From NCBI GenBank assembly GCA_024760905.1, contig CM045732.1, forward strand, positions 52,830,996-52,894,995: a DNA stretch of 64,000 nucleotides. The letters run 5' to 3'. The stretch comes from Plotosus lineatus. Taxonomy: Eukaryota > Chordata > Actinopteri > Siluriformes > Plotosidae. A program made the translations under genes and the position numbers. Below, piece by piece: positions 24,327 to 34,952 of the stretch. The notes under the pieces are model-generated. The model was not told where the DNA came from, made no database searches, and saw nothing but the letters and a program-made list of their open reading frames with translations. The stretch's first letter is position 1, and every line of letters starts with the position of its first letter.

Positions 24327-27300
24327 CACAAATATACATCATACAATACTCATGTATTACACCTAATAATGGAAGCATATTCAAGTCTCTCCAGATATTT
24401 GAATCTCGCAGTACAGAAGGCCCCCATTTGCGGGGGTTACGTTCCGCCCCACTCGGAATCCCGAAAATCCACGAATTATTGACGCGGTTTTAAAACCCTA
24501 TGTATGATATTACCTTATCTGCGCTAAAATATGCTTCTTAAACACATTCTATAGACAGTCTTATTCATTAATACAGTAATAATGATTAAGTAAAAACTTT
24601 TTAATTTTGTATTGTGATAATATTTATGAATAAATAAAGCGCTTAGGCTCCTTATCAGGAGCTAGAGAAGATGCAGGGCGTTTGAATGACAACACAGGGC
24701 TTAAAATAATCATTAAAAACACACTAAGAATTCACAATTCAAGCAACCACATTTACCAATCAGCAGGAGGGAGAAACAAAAGCTCTCAGCCACTGGCCAA
24801 ATTTGAATCACATGCCAGTAATATGTTGACGCATATGTATAATTTTCCAGGGCTGCTGCTAATTCAGTGCTTCTCAAATAGTGGGGCACGCTCCCAGAGG
24901 GAGCGCGTATGACCCTGGGGAACATGCTTTTTGCTATACTATACGAGAATAAGTGGGGAGTTTTATTATTTATTGGTTTTTTTATTTGATGTTAATAAAG
25001 ATACAATGTTATGCAGAGGTGTATTCTTAATTTTATAGACAAATAATACTATTTATAGTCGCTTGGGGAGCTGGGGGGCATAAAATGAATGTTTTTTTTT
25101 TCTTCCTAGAGTGGAGAGAGATGAGAGAGATTTCCTTTCGGCTTTTTCCCTTTATCAGGAGTCGCCGCAGGGAATGATTCGCACGTTTGATTTGGCATAG
25201 GTTTTTACGTCGGATGCCCTTCCTGACATAACCCTTTAGCAAGGGGCAGAAACACGCTGACGGCTTTGCAGCTACTCTTGTTGAAAGTCAGAAATGGTTC
25301 TTTTACATGAACCTCTCTGCATAGACAGTAAGAGACATGGCCGGCCTTTGATAACCCAGTTAGCTGCACTGGGGGGGACAGTGACAACCTTGTGGAGAGT
25401 GGGACTCGAACCCTCAACCTTACGATCAGCAATCCAGCACCCATCACCACTAGAATCCCACTGTCTATTTTTCTTCCTAGAATGGGCGTCACAGAAAATA
25501 ATTGAGAAGCAGTGTGCTAGTTTAAAACATTATGAAAAAAAATACTTTGAAAGCAACATCTGTGAGTATGAGGGGTCGCAAACGGTGCGAATGGGCAGGG
25601 GCTTACTGTATGCCAAATTCCCTACTTAATCCATACAGTATTACTTTAGAGCGGGTCACATATTAAAATGGCATCATTGACAAAATTCTTGGTGTAAGTG
25701 CTGACTGTTTTTTTTTTTTTTTTGCTCAGGATGTACACTTTATACTGATCCCATGTGCAGTAACTCAGAAACCTGGTTAAATCTAAATTTCTGACCAGAA
25801 CTGCACCAAAGCACCACCTTCCTATTTAAAGAATGATTTGATCTCTGAACATAAGAATAAAAGAACTGCAGTCACAGTACATCAGTCAATATACTTGCAG
25901 TAAAGCAGCCTCTGCCACTGCTTATATCCAAAGGTTGTATACCCTAATGACTCTTGTAAATAGTACTGTACGTATGAATTGTACTAAAATATACAGTATT
26001 ACTCAGGCTATATACATATTGCAGACAGCCACGTGGTAAATAATAGCTGTTCATGTTTTTCTGATTCATAAGGCATTTTTGAAGAGATCTTAAGATATTT
26101 TTAAGACTACCAAAGAGAAAAAAATAATTCAATTAGATTAGAGAAGTTTCTCTACCCAAGTCTAGAGGTGTGGTTTTACCACATTTGAGACCATTGAGTG
26201 GCATGGTATGTAAATTATGGTTTTCAGCTGCCACATTTCTGCTATGATATGTGTGCTATGGATTACTTGAACCATACATGTACATTTTTGTTCAATAATT
26301 TATGGGCCTGGCTTGACATCCGTTTCCACTGATTGAGTAAGGTTTCTATAAGTTTGAGAAATGTGAGACAGTGAGTTTTCTCAACCGCAGTACTTACAAC
26401 TTGTAATCTCATCATTACTTTATCATGAGATTTTTAGATGCTATTCTCAGTAAGTGGTGATACAGTGATAACTCCATATATTCAGTTACAAAGTAAGGAT
26501 ACACAGAATGGTAGTTAGGAGAACTCTCTGTGTATCATTACTTTTGTAACTTTTTTTTCTAAACTTTTGTAGAGAAGTGCGATAATGATACACAGAGTTC
26601 TCCTAACTACCATCCTGTGTGTATCATTACTGCACTTTTGTAGAGAAGTCAGTATCAAAGTGAACTGGGTACCATCTTCTGACATAAATAGTATTTGTAA
26701 AGACTGTAAAGACCAATCACAGCAAAAGTGCTCAATAAAAACAAAAAGCGAAACAACAATTGAAGGCGTCCACAGGGAATAAGGAGGCATTCGAAGGGGA
26801 GTTAATAACAACGGTGTGCGATTCACTGGGTGCCTGCAAACAACATGTCCATAAATACCGTAATAAATCATTTCCACAGTGGTTGATGAATGGGTTTTGT
26901 TCAAGCTGGTTTAAAAAAATCATCTACTTGAACAAATCACATTCAACCGCCCATCACTTTTATGTCTAAACAATTCCACCATATTCACATTTCATATCAG
27001 ACACCCTAATCAAAGAATTACTGGGGAACAAATCTTACCCATAACATAACACTCACCTGAAACAGTTTCTGGTTGGCAGGAACTTTATTTTCAATCTGCC
27101 TGTGAGCACTGTTCGAGAAGGATCGACCAGCTACCTGCCTTAAAGTCTGAAAAACAACACGAATCGGGAATCCATTAGTTGGGTGGGTGTGATTAGGATT
27201 TGATTATTTGTGTATAAACAATTCTCTGAAGCAATCAGAAAGATTACACACAGCATCAGTTTAAAATAGAGTTTAAGTGCTGTTTTAAAATGATCAAGGA

Positions 27301-27687
27301 AGGAATCACTGTAAAGTAACCTCTCTAATTTACAATTCAAACACAGGATGATTTTGTACACAATCACACAGAACGAGGAAAACTTTCTCTGACAGTTAAC
27401 GGATCTGTCGATTACCAGCAATAATTACATGTTTACCACCCTGATAACGTCTTTATAACCAGTTGAAAAACAAGTATAAAGAGTAATTCCTGAAATGATC
27501 TATGGGTCCATTTTTATATTTACGTTCACCATATGTTAACATAAAAACAAAGTGACTTTAGCATTAGCTAATAAGTTAGCAGTCAAAACTGAAGCCGTAA
27601 GAAATTCTCATTTCTGTGACTTATATAAAACTAAACCAAACTAAACATATAGACAAAGAAATCACGTACCCTTATGTGTCTAAACAT
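23303..27687 (-). CDS. cox7a2: Cytochrome c oxidase subunit 7A2, mitochondrial
   Basis: Small nuclear-encoded subunit of respiratory complex IV, imported to the inner mitochondrial membrane. Four coding exons: 27687-27670 (MFRHIR), 27146-27057, 23562-23478, 23361-23303 (stop TAA). Together 252 nt, giving 83 residues, the usual length for the family. The N-terminus is basic and Ser/Arg-rich like a mitochondrial presequence (about residues 1-23), followed by the family signature NKVP..QKLFQED and VHLKGG. A single hydrophobic membrane helix follows (about residues 54-75, TMALTVFGTGYVIYEL), then a short charged tail. Splice sites are GT-AG. Position between col12a1 and tmem30a fits COX7A2 rather than COX7A1. 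The 3.5-kb intron 2 holds nested transposons. Confidence 0.93.
24280..24321. repeat. (AT)n microsatellite
   Basis: About 20 AT units in cox7a2 intron 2. Confidence 0.95.
24865..25514. mobile_element. hAT-like nonautonomous element, interrupted by SINE1
   Basis: Left end CAGTGCTTCTCAA, right end TTGAGAAGCAGTG. 8-bp duplications TGCTAATT (24857-24864) and TGCTAGTT (25515-25522) differ at one base. Sequence related to 22494-23053. Confidence 0.8.
25124..25468 (-). mobile_element. SINE1 copy, tail B, inserted in hAT-like element
   Basis: Full head (right end) through tail B (left end). The flanking direct repeat TTTTTCTTCCTAGA is seen before and after the copy (about 25096-25111 and 25466-25481). 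Confidence 0.8.
25615..27056. other. cox7a2 intron 2, includes a small inverted repeat
   Basis: Apparently unique. About 26499-26543 and 26582-26625 are inverted copies (~44 bp each, core GGTAGTTAGGAGAACTC), and CTTTTGTAGAGAAGT occurs twice (about 26564 and 26634). Confidence 0.6.
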
Positions 27688-27830
27688 GATTAAAAGTTTC
27701 AAAATACAGTAACTATAAGATAGCGCCACAAGGACATCAAAATAGCTTCCGGTTATTACCCAGAATACTTAGCGAATCTATAATTTCCGGTTTCCGGAGT
27801 TTCTATGTCTCCTCCTAGTGGATCAAAGAG
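27688..27830 (-). promoter_or_regulatory. cox7a2: cox7a2 5' UTR and promoter with three TTCCGG (ETS/GABP-type) sites
   Basis: TTCCGG cores occur at 27748-27753, 27785-27790 and 27792-27797, within about 110 bp of the start codon. GABP (NRF-2) binds this core and is known to drive many nuclear-encoded cytochrome oxidase subunit genes. No TATA box is seen. A Tc1-like element is inserted only about 45 bp further upstream. Function is inferred from motif and position. Confidence 0.55.
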
Positions 27831-27874
27831 AGAATGCACGCTGCACACACACACACCCCTCACACACGATCATA

Positions 27875-29418
27875 CTAGTCCTCCAAAATTTGCATATTGT
27901 GATAAAGTTCATTATTTTCTGTAATGTACTGAAAAAAATTAAGCTTTCATATATTTTAGATTCATTGCACACCAACTGAAATATTTCAGGTCTTTTATTG
28001 TTTTAGATTTTGGCATACAGCTCATGAAAACCCATAATTCCTATCTCAAAAAATTAGCATATCATGGTCAGGTCGTCTAAACGAGCTATTAACCTAATCA
28101 TCTGAATCAACCAATTAACTCTAAACACCTGCAAAAGATTCCTGAGGCTTTTAAAAACTCCCAGCCTGGTTCATTACTCAAAACCGCAATCATGGGTAAG
28201 ACTTCCGACCTGACTGCTGTCCAGAAGGCCATCATTTACACCATCAAGCAAGAGGGTAAGACACAGAAAGAAATCTCTGAGCGAATAGGCTGTTCCCAGA
28301 GTGCTGTATCAAGCCACCTCAGTGGGACGTCTGTGGGAAGGAAAAAGTGTGGCAGAAAACGCTGCACAACCAGAAGAGGTGACCGGACCCTGAGGAAGAT
28401 TGTGGAGAAGGGCCGATTCCAGACCTTGGGAGATCTGTGGAAGCAGTGGACTGGGCTACAGATGCCACATTCCACCTTTTTTTTTTTCCAAGCCACTTTT
28501 GTACCAGAAACAGCGGCAGAAGTGCCTGACCTAGGCTACAGAGAAGCAGCACTGGACTGTTGCTCAGTGGTCCAAAGTACTCTCTTCGGATGAAAGCAAA
28601 TTTTGCATGTCATTCAGAAATCAAGGTGCCAGAGTCTGGAGGAAGACTGGGGAGAAGGAAATGCCCAAATGCCTGAAGTCCAGTGTCAAGTACCCACAGT
28701 CAGTGATGGTCTGGGGTGCCATGTCAGCTGCTGGTGTTGGTCCACTGTGTTTTATCAAGGGCAGGGACACTGCAGCTAGCTATCAGGAGATTTTGGAGCA
28801 CTTCATGCTTCCATCTGCTGAAAAGCTTTATGGAGATGATGTTCATTTTTCAGCACGACCTGGCACCTGCTCACAGTGCCAAAACCACTGCTAAATGGTT
28901 TACTGACCATGCTATTACTGTGCTCATTTAGTCTGCCAACTCTCCTGACCTGAACTCCAGAGAGAATCTGTGGGATATTGTGAAGAGAAAGTTGAGAGAC
29001 ACCAGACCCAACACTGTGGATGAGCTTAAGGCCGCTATCGAATCATCCTGGGTCTCTATAACACCTCAGCAGTGCCACAGGCTGATTGCCTCCATGCCAC
29101 GCCGCATTGAAGCAGTCATTTCTGCAAAAGAATTCCCGACCAAGTATTGAGTGCAAAACTGAACATCAATATTTGAAGGTTGACTTTTTTTTTTTTTTTT
29201 TTTAAATTGGTCGGATAAAATATGCTAATTTTTTGAGATGGGGCTTTTTGGTTTTTCTTTACTTTTGCCAAAATTATCAATATTAAAACAATACAAGGCT
29301 TAAACTACTTCAGTTGTGTGTAATGAAATCTAAAATATATGAAAGTCTAATATTTATTGGTACATTACAGAAAATAATGAACTTTATCACAAAATGCTAA
29401 TTTTTTGAGAAGGACTAG
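27875..29418 (+). mobile_element. Tc1-like transposon, near full length, decayed
   Basis: TA duplications at 27873-27874 and 29419-29420. Inverted ends of about 200 bp begin CTAGTCCT, and each carries an inner repeat of TCTCAAAAAATTAGCAT, the IR/DR layout of Tc1 elements. Length 1544 bp. Encodes a broken Tc1 transposase. Lies just upstream of cox7a2. Confidence 0.93.
28192..29147 (+). pseudogene. Tc1-family transposase pseudogene
   Basis: The N-terminal helix-turn-helix frame starts at 28192 (MGKTSDLTAVQKAII, GCSQSAVSSHL). It is disrupted around the T-run at 28478-28489. The frame then shifts at least once more: one frame covers VMVWGAMSAAGVGPL at about 28700-28760, another carries FQHDLAPAHSAK around 28850, and there is a stop at 28929. 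The C-terminal part (SPDLN, NLWDIVKRKL region, ending at TGA 29148-29150) is in frame with neither. Catalytic DDE motif regions remain recognisable but no intact protein can be made. Confidence 0.85.
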
Positions 29419-29519
29419 TACATGCACACACTCGGAACCAAGCTATAGGTACTAACTGTTAAGCGTGTAAATAAACTTGCTGAGACTTTTATTCATTCTT
29501 TCATTTTCTGAACCGTTCT

Positions 29520-29965
29520 TCATCATTTTCTGTAACTGAATTTGGGTCACAGGGAGGCTGGTGCCTATCCCAGCCAACTCCGGGCACGGGCAAAGTACAC
29601 CCTGGACAGCTCGCCAGGCCATTGCAGGGCGGAACACGCCGACGGCTTTGCAGCCTACTCTTGTCAAAAGTCGGCAATGGTTCTTTTACAGCCTCTCACC
29701 ATAGACAGTGAGATACATGGCCGGCCTTTGATAACCCAGTTAACTGCACTGGGGGGGACAGTGACAACCTTGTGGAAAGTGGGACTCAAACCCCCAACCT
29801 TTGGATCAGCGGTCCAGCGCCCTATACCACTAGACCACCACTGCCCTTTTAATCCTAACCGCTTAATCCTAAATAGGGTCACGGCGATTGTGGTGCCCTT
29901 CTCAGCCAACTATGGGCGAGGATGGGGTACACCCAGGGCAGTTCACCAGGCCATCGCAGGCTTAC
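29520..29965 (-). repeat. SINE1 copy plus adjoining tail A fragment
   Basis: About 29520-29850 is a full copy with its head at the right (CCTATACCACTAGACCACC). 29851-29965 is a second tail A fragment in the same orientation. Confidence 0.8.
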
Positions 29966-29969
29966 CTCG

Positions 29970-31302
29970 ATAATATATTTCAATAGAGCATTTCAAGATA
30001 CTTGGGATGTTATGTGTTAAAAAAATCATGTTGTTTCTGATCGGTGGAAAGCCAATGAATAATCCTGAGATAACTTGCATCATTGACCTTGGATAAGTTG
30101 AATGATTATTGCACAAATGGCCTGTGCAGTGTGACCCCTCTACCGAATAATTTTACGCATCATACTTAGCCTCGGTCAATAATTGATTATTATCCATCAT
30201 GCAAACTCTAAATTCTGATGCCCTAGAACTTCAACAACATGCCGTATCAAATAATACAAAGAAAGCTACTTGTTCAATGTGAAAAGCTCTTTTTTCAAAC
30301 TATGAATAATTTTTAAAAACGACACCAGTGCGAATAAACTGGTAATGAGATAAACTAAGAACATTTTTGTCCAAACCTAAATGTTTTAGTTTTCTGTTTA
30401 TTTTAAAGTGGTTTGCACAGCAAGATGATTTTGAACAGAATTGGAAGTTATCGAAAAAGAAGAGGCGAATGATGCTTAAGAAAATTTTTCCACAGGCGGC
30501 TGAGGGGTGTAGCTGAGCACATCCAGCTCACATTAAGGACGTCCTATTTACATTTCTCTCTAGAGTTTGCATGTCCGCCTCACGCCTGTGTTTTCTCTTC
30601 GGTTCACTGAGGTTTCCACATACGGTCCAAAAACATGCACATAAGGTGAACTGGCTGTTCCAGGCTGCCTCGTGGGTGTGAGTGTGAATATGTGTGTTGG
30701 CCCTGGAATGGTCTGCTAAGCTGTTCAGGGTGTTCCTGGTGAGATAGCACCAGACTCCCTGCGACCCTACTGGATTGAGCAGTTCAGTTGAGAAAAAGAA
30801 TGAGTGAGAGACGCCACGACGCTGCCACTATTCTTCCCGTCTGAAAAGACGAACCAAGCAGCGAGATGTTTGATTGCAAATCCAAATTTTGCGCCATGCA
30901 GACAGACCACCTGACAGATTTTAAAGTTAGGCAACACTATTAACCAGGCTACGTTGTTTCCTACTTGTACTGGCAATATTTCAAGCATGCTTTAAACCAT
31001 GAGGTTTATTATAGCATTTAAAAGGCTCATTTGTGAGGCAGGACAGTGATTGGTATCCCTTGAGTATCCATGAGAATAGAGGCTGATTATAATCACATTT
31101 GATGTGTAGATGAGTGGGGTGAGGTGGGGGGTGGGAGGGTCCAGTTCCTATGACTTCTGCATGTTTTCATCTTCTTTAAAGATCAAATGTCCTGCTTTAT
31201 TGGCACCATGTGGATCCTTCATAACATGCAATTTTACTACATGTGGAAATGTATTGTTTCCAGGTTAATCATTTCACTTCACTGACCTCTGTGTAAAAAT
31301 TG

Positions 31303-31305
<3 letters not shown>
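29970..31305. other. Intergenic region cox7a2-tmem30a
   Basis: Mostly unique. 30540-30805 is a degraded plus-oriented V-SINE-like copy (GAGTTTGCATGTCCG, CCAAAAACATGCAC). No gene seen. Confidence 0.5.

Positions 31306-31337
<32 letters not shown>
31306..31337. repeat. (GT)n microsatellite
   Basis: About 16 GT units. Confidence 0.95.
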
Positions 31338-31504
31338 TCCTACCTGCTAAAACATACACAGGTACATGTTCCATCTATTTGTGTAGAGACGTCAGTAGTC
31401 ATTTGCTTTTTCTGTGTCTATATTGCTATGACTTGAGTATTATGTCATAAAATCATTGTGGTTTATTATTCATATTTATTTATTAGTACATGGTTACTAT
31501 TGTT

Positions 31505-31880
31505 AATGCGGTGGTGGCCTAGAGGTAGAGGGCGCTGGATTGCTGATCCTAAGGTTGGGGGTTCAAGACCCACTCTCCACAAGGTTGTCACTGTCCCCCC
31601 AGTGCAGCTAACTGGGTCATCAAAGGCCGGCCATGTCTCTCACTGTCTATGGTGAGAGGTTCATGTAAAAGAACCATTACTGACTTTCAACAAGAGGAGC
31701 TGCAAAGCTGTCAATGTGTTTCTGCCCTGCGATGGCCTAATGAGCTGTGCAGGGCGTACTCTGCCCTCGCCCGGAGTAAGCTGGTATAGGCACTAGCCTC
31801 CCCGTGACCCTAATTAGAATTAAGCGGTTACAGAAAATGAGATGTTTCTGCCCTGCGATGGCCTGGCGAACTGTCCAGGG
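31505..31880 (+). repeat. SINE1 copy, tail A, plus extra tail piece
   Basis: Head GTGGTGGCCTAGAGGTAG, B-box-like GGTTCAAGACCC, tail A ending GAATTAAGCGGTTACAG; a second partial tail piece follows and abuts the element at 31881. Confidence 0.8.
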
Positions 31881-32632
31881 TGTAACAAAATTATTTATTA
31901 AACCATTTAAACATTTTATTCACATATTAAACCATTTTATTAACATATTTATTAATTAAACCATTATTAAACATTTTTTATTCATTTTTACATTCATTAT
32001 TAAACATTTGTTGCGCACTCCGTAGCACGCTCTGCCGAATGCGGGCGGCATCGCAGCCGATGCCGGAGCTTTTGAGACGAGGCGTGGCTCATAAGGACCT
32101 CCGATCTGTCAAGCAGGTAAGTGTGCTTTGAATACTTGTATAGTACTCAACATTCACCTGTTTGCTTGAGGGATCGGAGATCCGACTGAGCCATGGTTTT
32201 CCCACATTCGGCGGAGCGCGACACATTTATTAAACATTTACTGAATTAAACAACTTAAAAAACGAAAAATAAGCTGCAATGAGCACTCTCAAAAAAACTC
32301 ACGAACCAACAGTACATCTCTCCTTTAAGCGTGTGACAAACAAGCATTATAGGTACAGTACTATGGAGATTCAGCTCCCTCCTGGCCAATGGGAGGACAG
32401 CGGGGTGGGATGTTGGGAACCAGCCAATGAGAGAGAGCAACTTGTGCATTGTTTGACTGTTTGAATGGTGCATTTTAATGTTTGAGTGGTGCGTTTAAAT
32501 GTTTGAATGACGAGTTTGGCACTTTCCGTAAGAAGAACTTGTTTCCTATGCAGAGGACAAAAATTTAGGAAACTGTTTTTCGTATACTGGATTTTTCATA
32601 TTCAGGGGTTTTCGTAAGAAGGGGGCTGACTT
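31881..32632. mobile_element. Left-truncated relative of element M1, carrying the hairpin module
   Basis: Internal sequence (TTAAACCATTT, TTATTAACATATT) and right end GAAGGGGGCTGACT resemble M1 at 1222-2322. The left end is replaced by SINE1. Hairpin module at about 32035-32220. Confidence 0.6.
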
Positions 32633-33296
32633 TACGGTGAAAACTTTACTCTTGGTGTCTCATTTTAATCTTATTTTATTTACACAGAACATTGAAAGAC
32701 AAACATTGTCTCAGAGCAGAAATCTTGCTACAAATTTAAATTAAAGAAGAAACCAGAGAGAGCAGAAGAAATGAAGAACTTCCTGAGAAGACATGAGCAA
32801 GAAACTTTGAGAAGAACAGAAGGGAAGTCTTTTTTCTGGGCAGCATCGTGTAAAAGGATTTGAAATCACTGTATTACGTTAAAAAGTGTGATGAAAGAAT
32901 GTTTTAGAAACTCCCAATTCAATCTGGTCCTAGTCTATCATTCCTGAGAGGCCACAGCACCAAAATATCTCAATCGTCTGGATACCGATGTGCCATTCAG
33001 CAGCAATAATGTACTAGGGAGTTCCTCTAAAACATTGAGCAGGATAGAATGCAGTTTTTGGGTCTCTCTTACCCTCGAACAATAAAATTGTTTGTTAGCA
33101 TGGGGTCAGAATACATGCTCAGTGCTAAATTTATTTTGTCTATTACTTAATTTTGTTTTTGTTACATTATTGTCTTCCTCCACCAGGATGGCAGTGGACA
33201 CCTTAAACAATTGATGCCTTTTGTAATTTTTTTTGTCTTTTCTATTAGAATGTGCTCTGCACATGAGATACAATTTATTGTCATGTACAGTAAAGA

Positions 33297-33790
33297 GCCG
33301 GTGGTGTAGTGGTTCGGGTGCTGGGCTCATGATCGGGAGGTTGTGCGTTCACCCACAAGTGTGCCTCTGTTCACCCAGCAGTATAAATGGCTACCAATAA
33401 AAAATAAATAAAAATGTTATAACTAGGTTATCAAAGGCGGGTCATGTCTCTCACTGTCTATGGTGAGAGGCATGTAAAAGAACCATTGCTGACTTTCGTA
33501 AAGAGTAGGCTGCAAAGTCGTCAGCGTGTTTCTGTCCCTTGCTAAAAACGGTTGTGACAGGAAGAGCATCCGCCGTAAAAACCTCTGCCAAATCAAACGT
33601 GCGAATCAGATGATTTGCTGTGGTGACTCCCGAGTAAAAGGGAAAAAGCCAAAAGGAAGACAGACAGGGAATGTAACCTGTCTCATCCAGGAGGAGTTAA
33701 ACTCCTGCTCGCTTCATGCTCCAGCAACCAGGAAAAAAAGCACCAACCTGATGAGGCATTAGGCTCGGGTGTAAAAAGCCCAACAGACAT
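33297..33790 (+). repeat. SINE2 copy interrupted by a SINE1 tail B copy
   Basis: Head GCCGGTGGTGTAGTGG at 33297 and the SINE2 end at about 33670-33780 (GTCTCATCCAGGAGGAG, CTCGGGTGTAAAAAGCCC) flank a SINE1 piece at about 33420-33665. Confidence 0.7.
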
Positions 33791-33825
33791 TACCTTTTTT
33801 TTTTTTAAACCTACAGTAAAGAGCC

Positions 33826-34145
33826 AGTGGGGCCGGTGGCGTAGTGGTTAGAGTGCTGCACTCATGATCGGGAGGTTGTGTGTTCAAATCCCAGTTAGAC
33901 TCCACTGTAATAAGACCCCTGGGCAAGGTCTTAATCACAAGTGTGCATCTGTTCACCCAGCAGAATAAATGGGCACCAGTAAAAATATACTGGGAAGGTA
34001 ACCTGCGATGGACTAGCATCCCATCCAGGAGGAGTTGTACTCCTAGTCACTTCACACTACAGAAACCAGGGATAAGCACCCGTCAAATGAGCCACCATGG
34101 CTCGGGTGTCAAAAGCCCAACAGACTTTAACTTACAGTAAAGAGC
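33826..34145 (+). repeat. SINE2, near full-length tRNA-derived SINE
   Basis: A box GGCGTAGTGGTTAGAGTG and B box GTTCAAATCCC at tRNA-like spacing. The body contains CTGTTCACCCAGCAG and GGCTCGGGTGTCAAAAGCCC; ends before an AATAAT tract. Other copies: 33297 (interrupted), 41715 and 44840. Confidence 0.8.
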
Positions 34146-34499
34146 CAATAACAATAATAATAATCATGTTCTTCATTACTTTAACACAACAGCTGTAGTG
34201 TTTTAAAAGGGGAGATCAGTTCACAAAACAGAATAGAATAGATTGATATGCAGACAGACAGCCTTTGGTCAAGGTGGAGAAAGGTACAGCAGAAAAAAAA
34301 AAAGAATTCCAAACAGCGCCATTTCTGATCAATAAACTGAGCAATAATGCTTCAATGCTTAATAATGTAAGATATAATATTTACAAAATCCTTCATGTCT
34401 TGACATTGTAAAGCATACGTAGTGTAAATAATTGCACACTGGAACTCCTCAGTAGATGCACGTGTTTCACAGCAGTTTTTACAAATTTCCTGGCTAAAT

Positions 34500-34952
34500 T
34501 TTAATAACAGATTTTTTTTTTATCCCCCCCCCCAGTCTCTCCTTAATTTAGTCGTATCCAGTTCCCACTCATCAGCTATTACCTTCCCGATCACACAATC
34601 ATCACTGACCAGGAAGGGCCGAAAGCATGCAACCCAAACCCCCCATGACGCGAAAAATTCCTTCACACTAGTGCTTAACCAGTGTATAAAATATTATTTA
34701 GAATCTAAACAGAATAAACATTCCTGAAACATTACATACATATATAGAATATAAATGCTCAAAACAGAGCAGGGGAACATAAATATCAGCGATAGGACAA
34801 TGAGAAGATATCCTATTGGATATAGTTCATGCATACAGGATGAAAATCTTGTATGAGATAACAGCAGGAGGAGGACAGCAAAAGAACATTGTGCAACAGT
34901 GTGAAAAATACTCAAAGTACATTCCAAATTCAGCCACAGTGATCTTCAGGCT
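34500..34952 (-). terminator. tmem30a: tmem30a 3' UTR region, poly(A) site uncertain
   Basis: Sequence after the stop is AT-rich and free of recognised repeats. I see no minus-strand AATAAA here; the nearest variant is ATTAAA at 34500-34505, about 450 nt after the stop. The 3' end is therefore only a candidate. Confidence 0.3.

Larger units (their letters stand above)
24414..25608. mobile_element. TA-flanked element M6, outermost of a three-level nest
   Basis: Left end CAGAAGGCCCCCATT and right end AATGGGCAGGGGCTTACTG, both flanked by TA (24412-24413, 25609-25610). Contains the hAT-like element 24865-25514. Confidence 0.65.
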
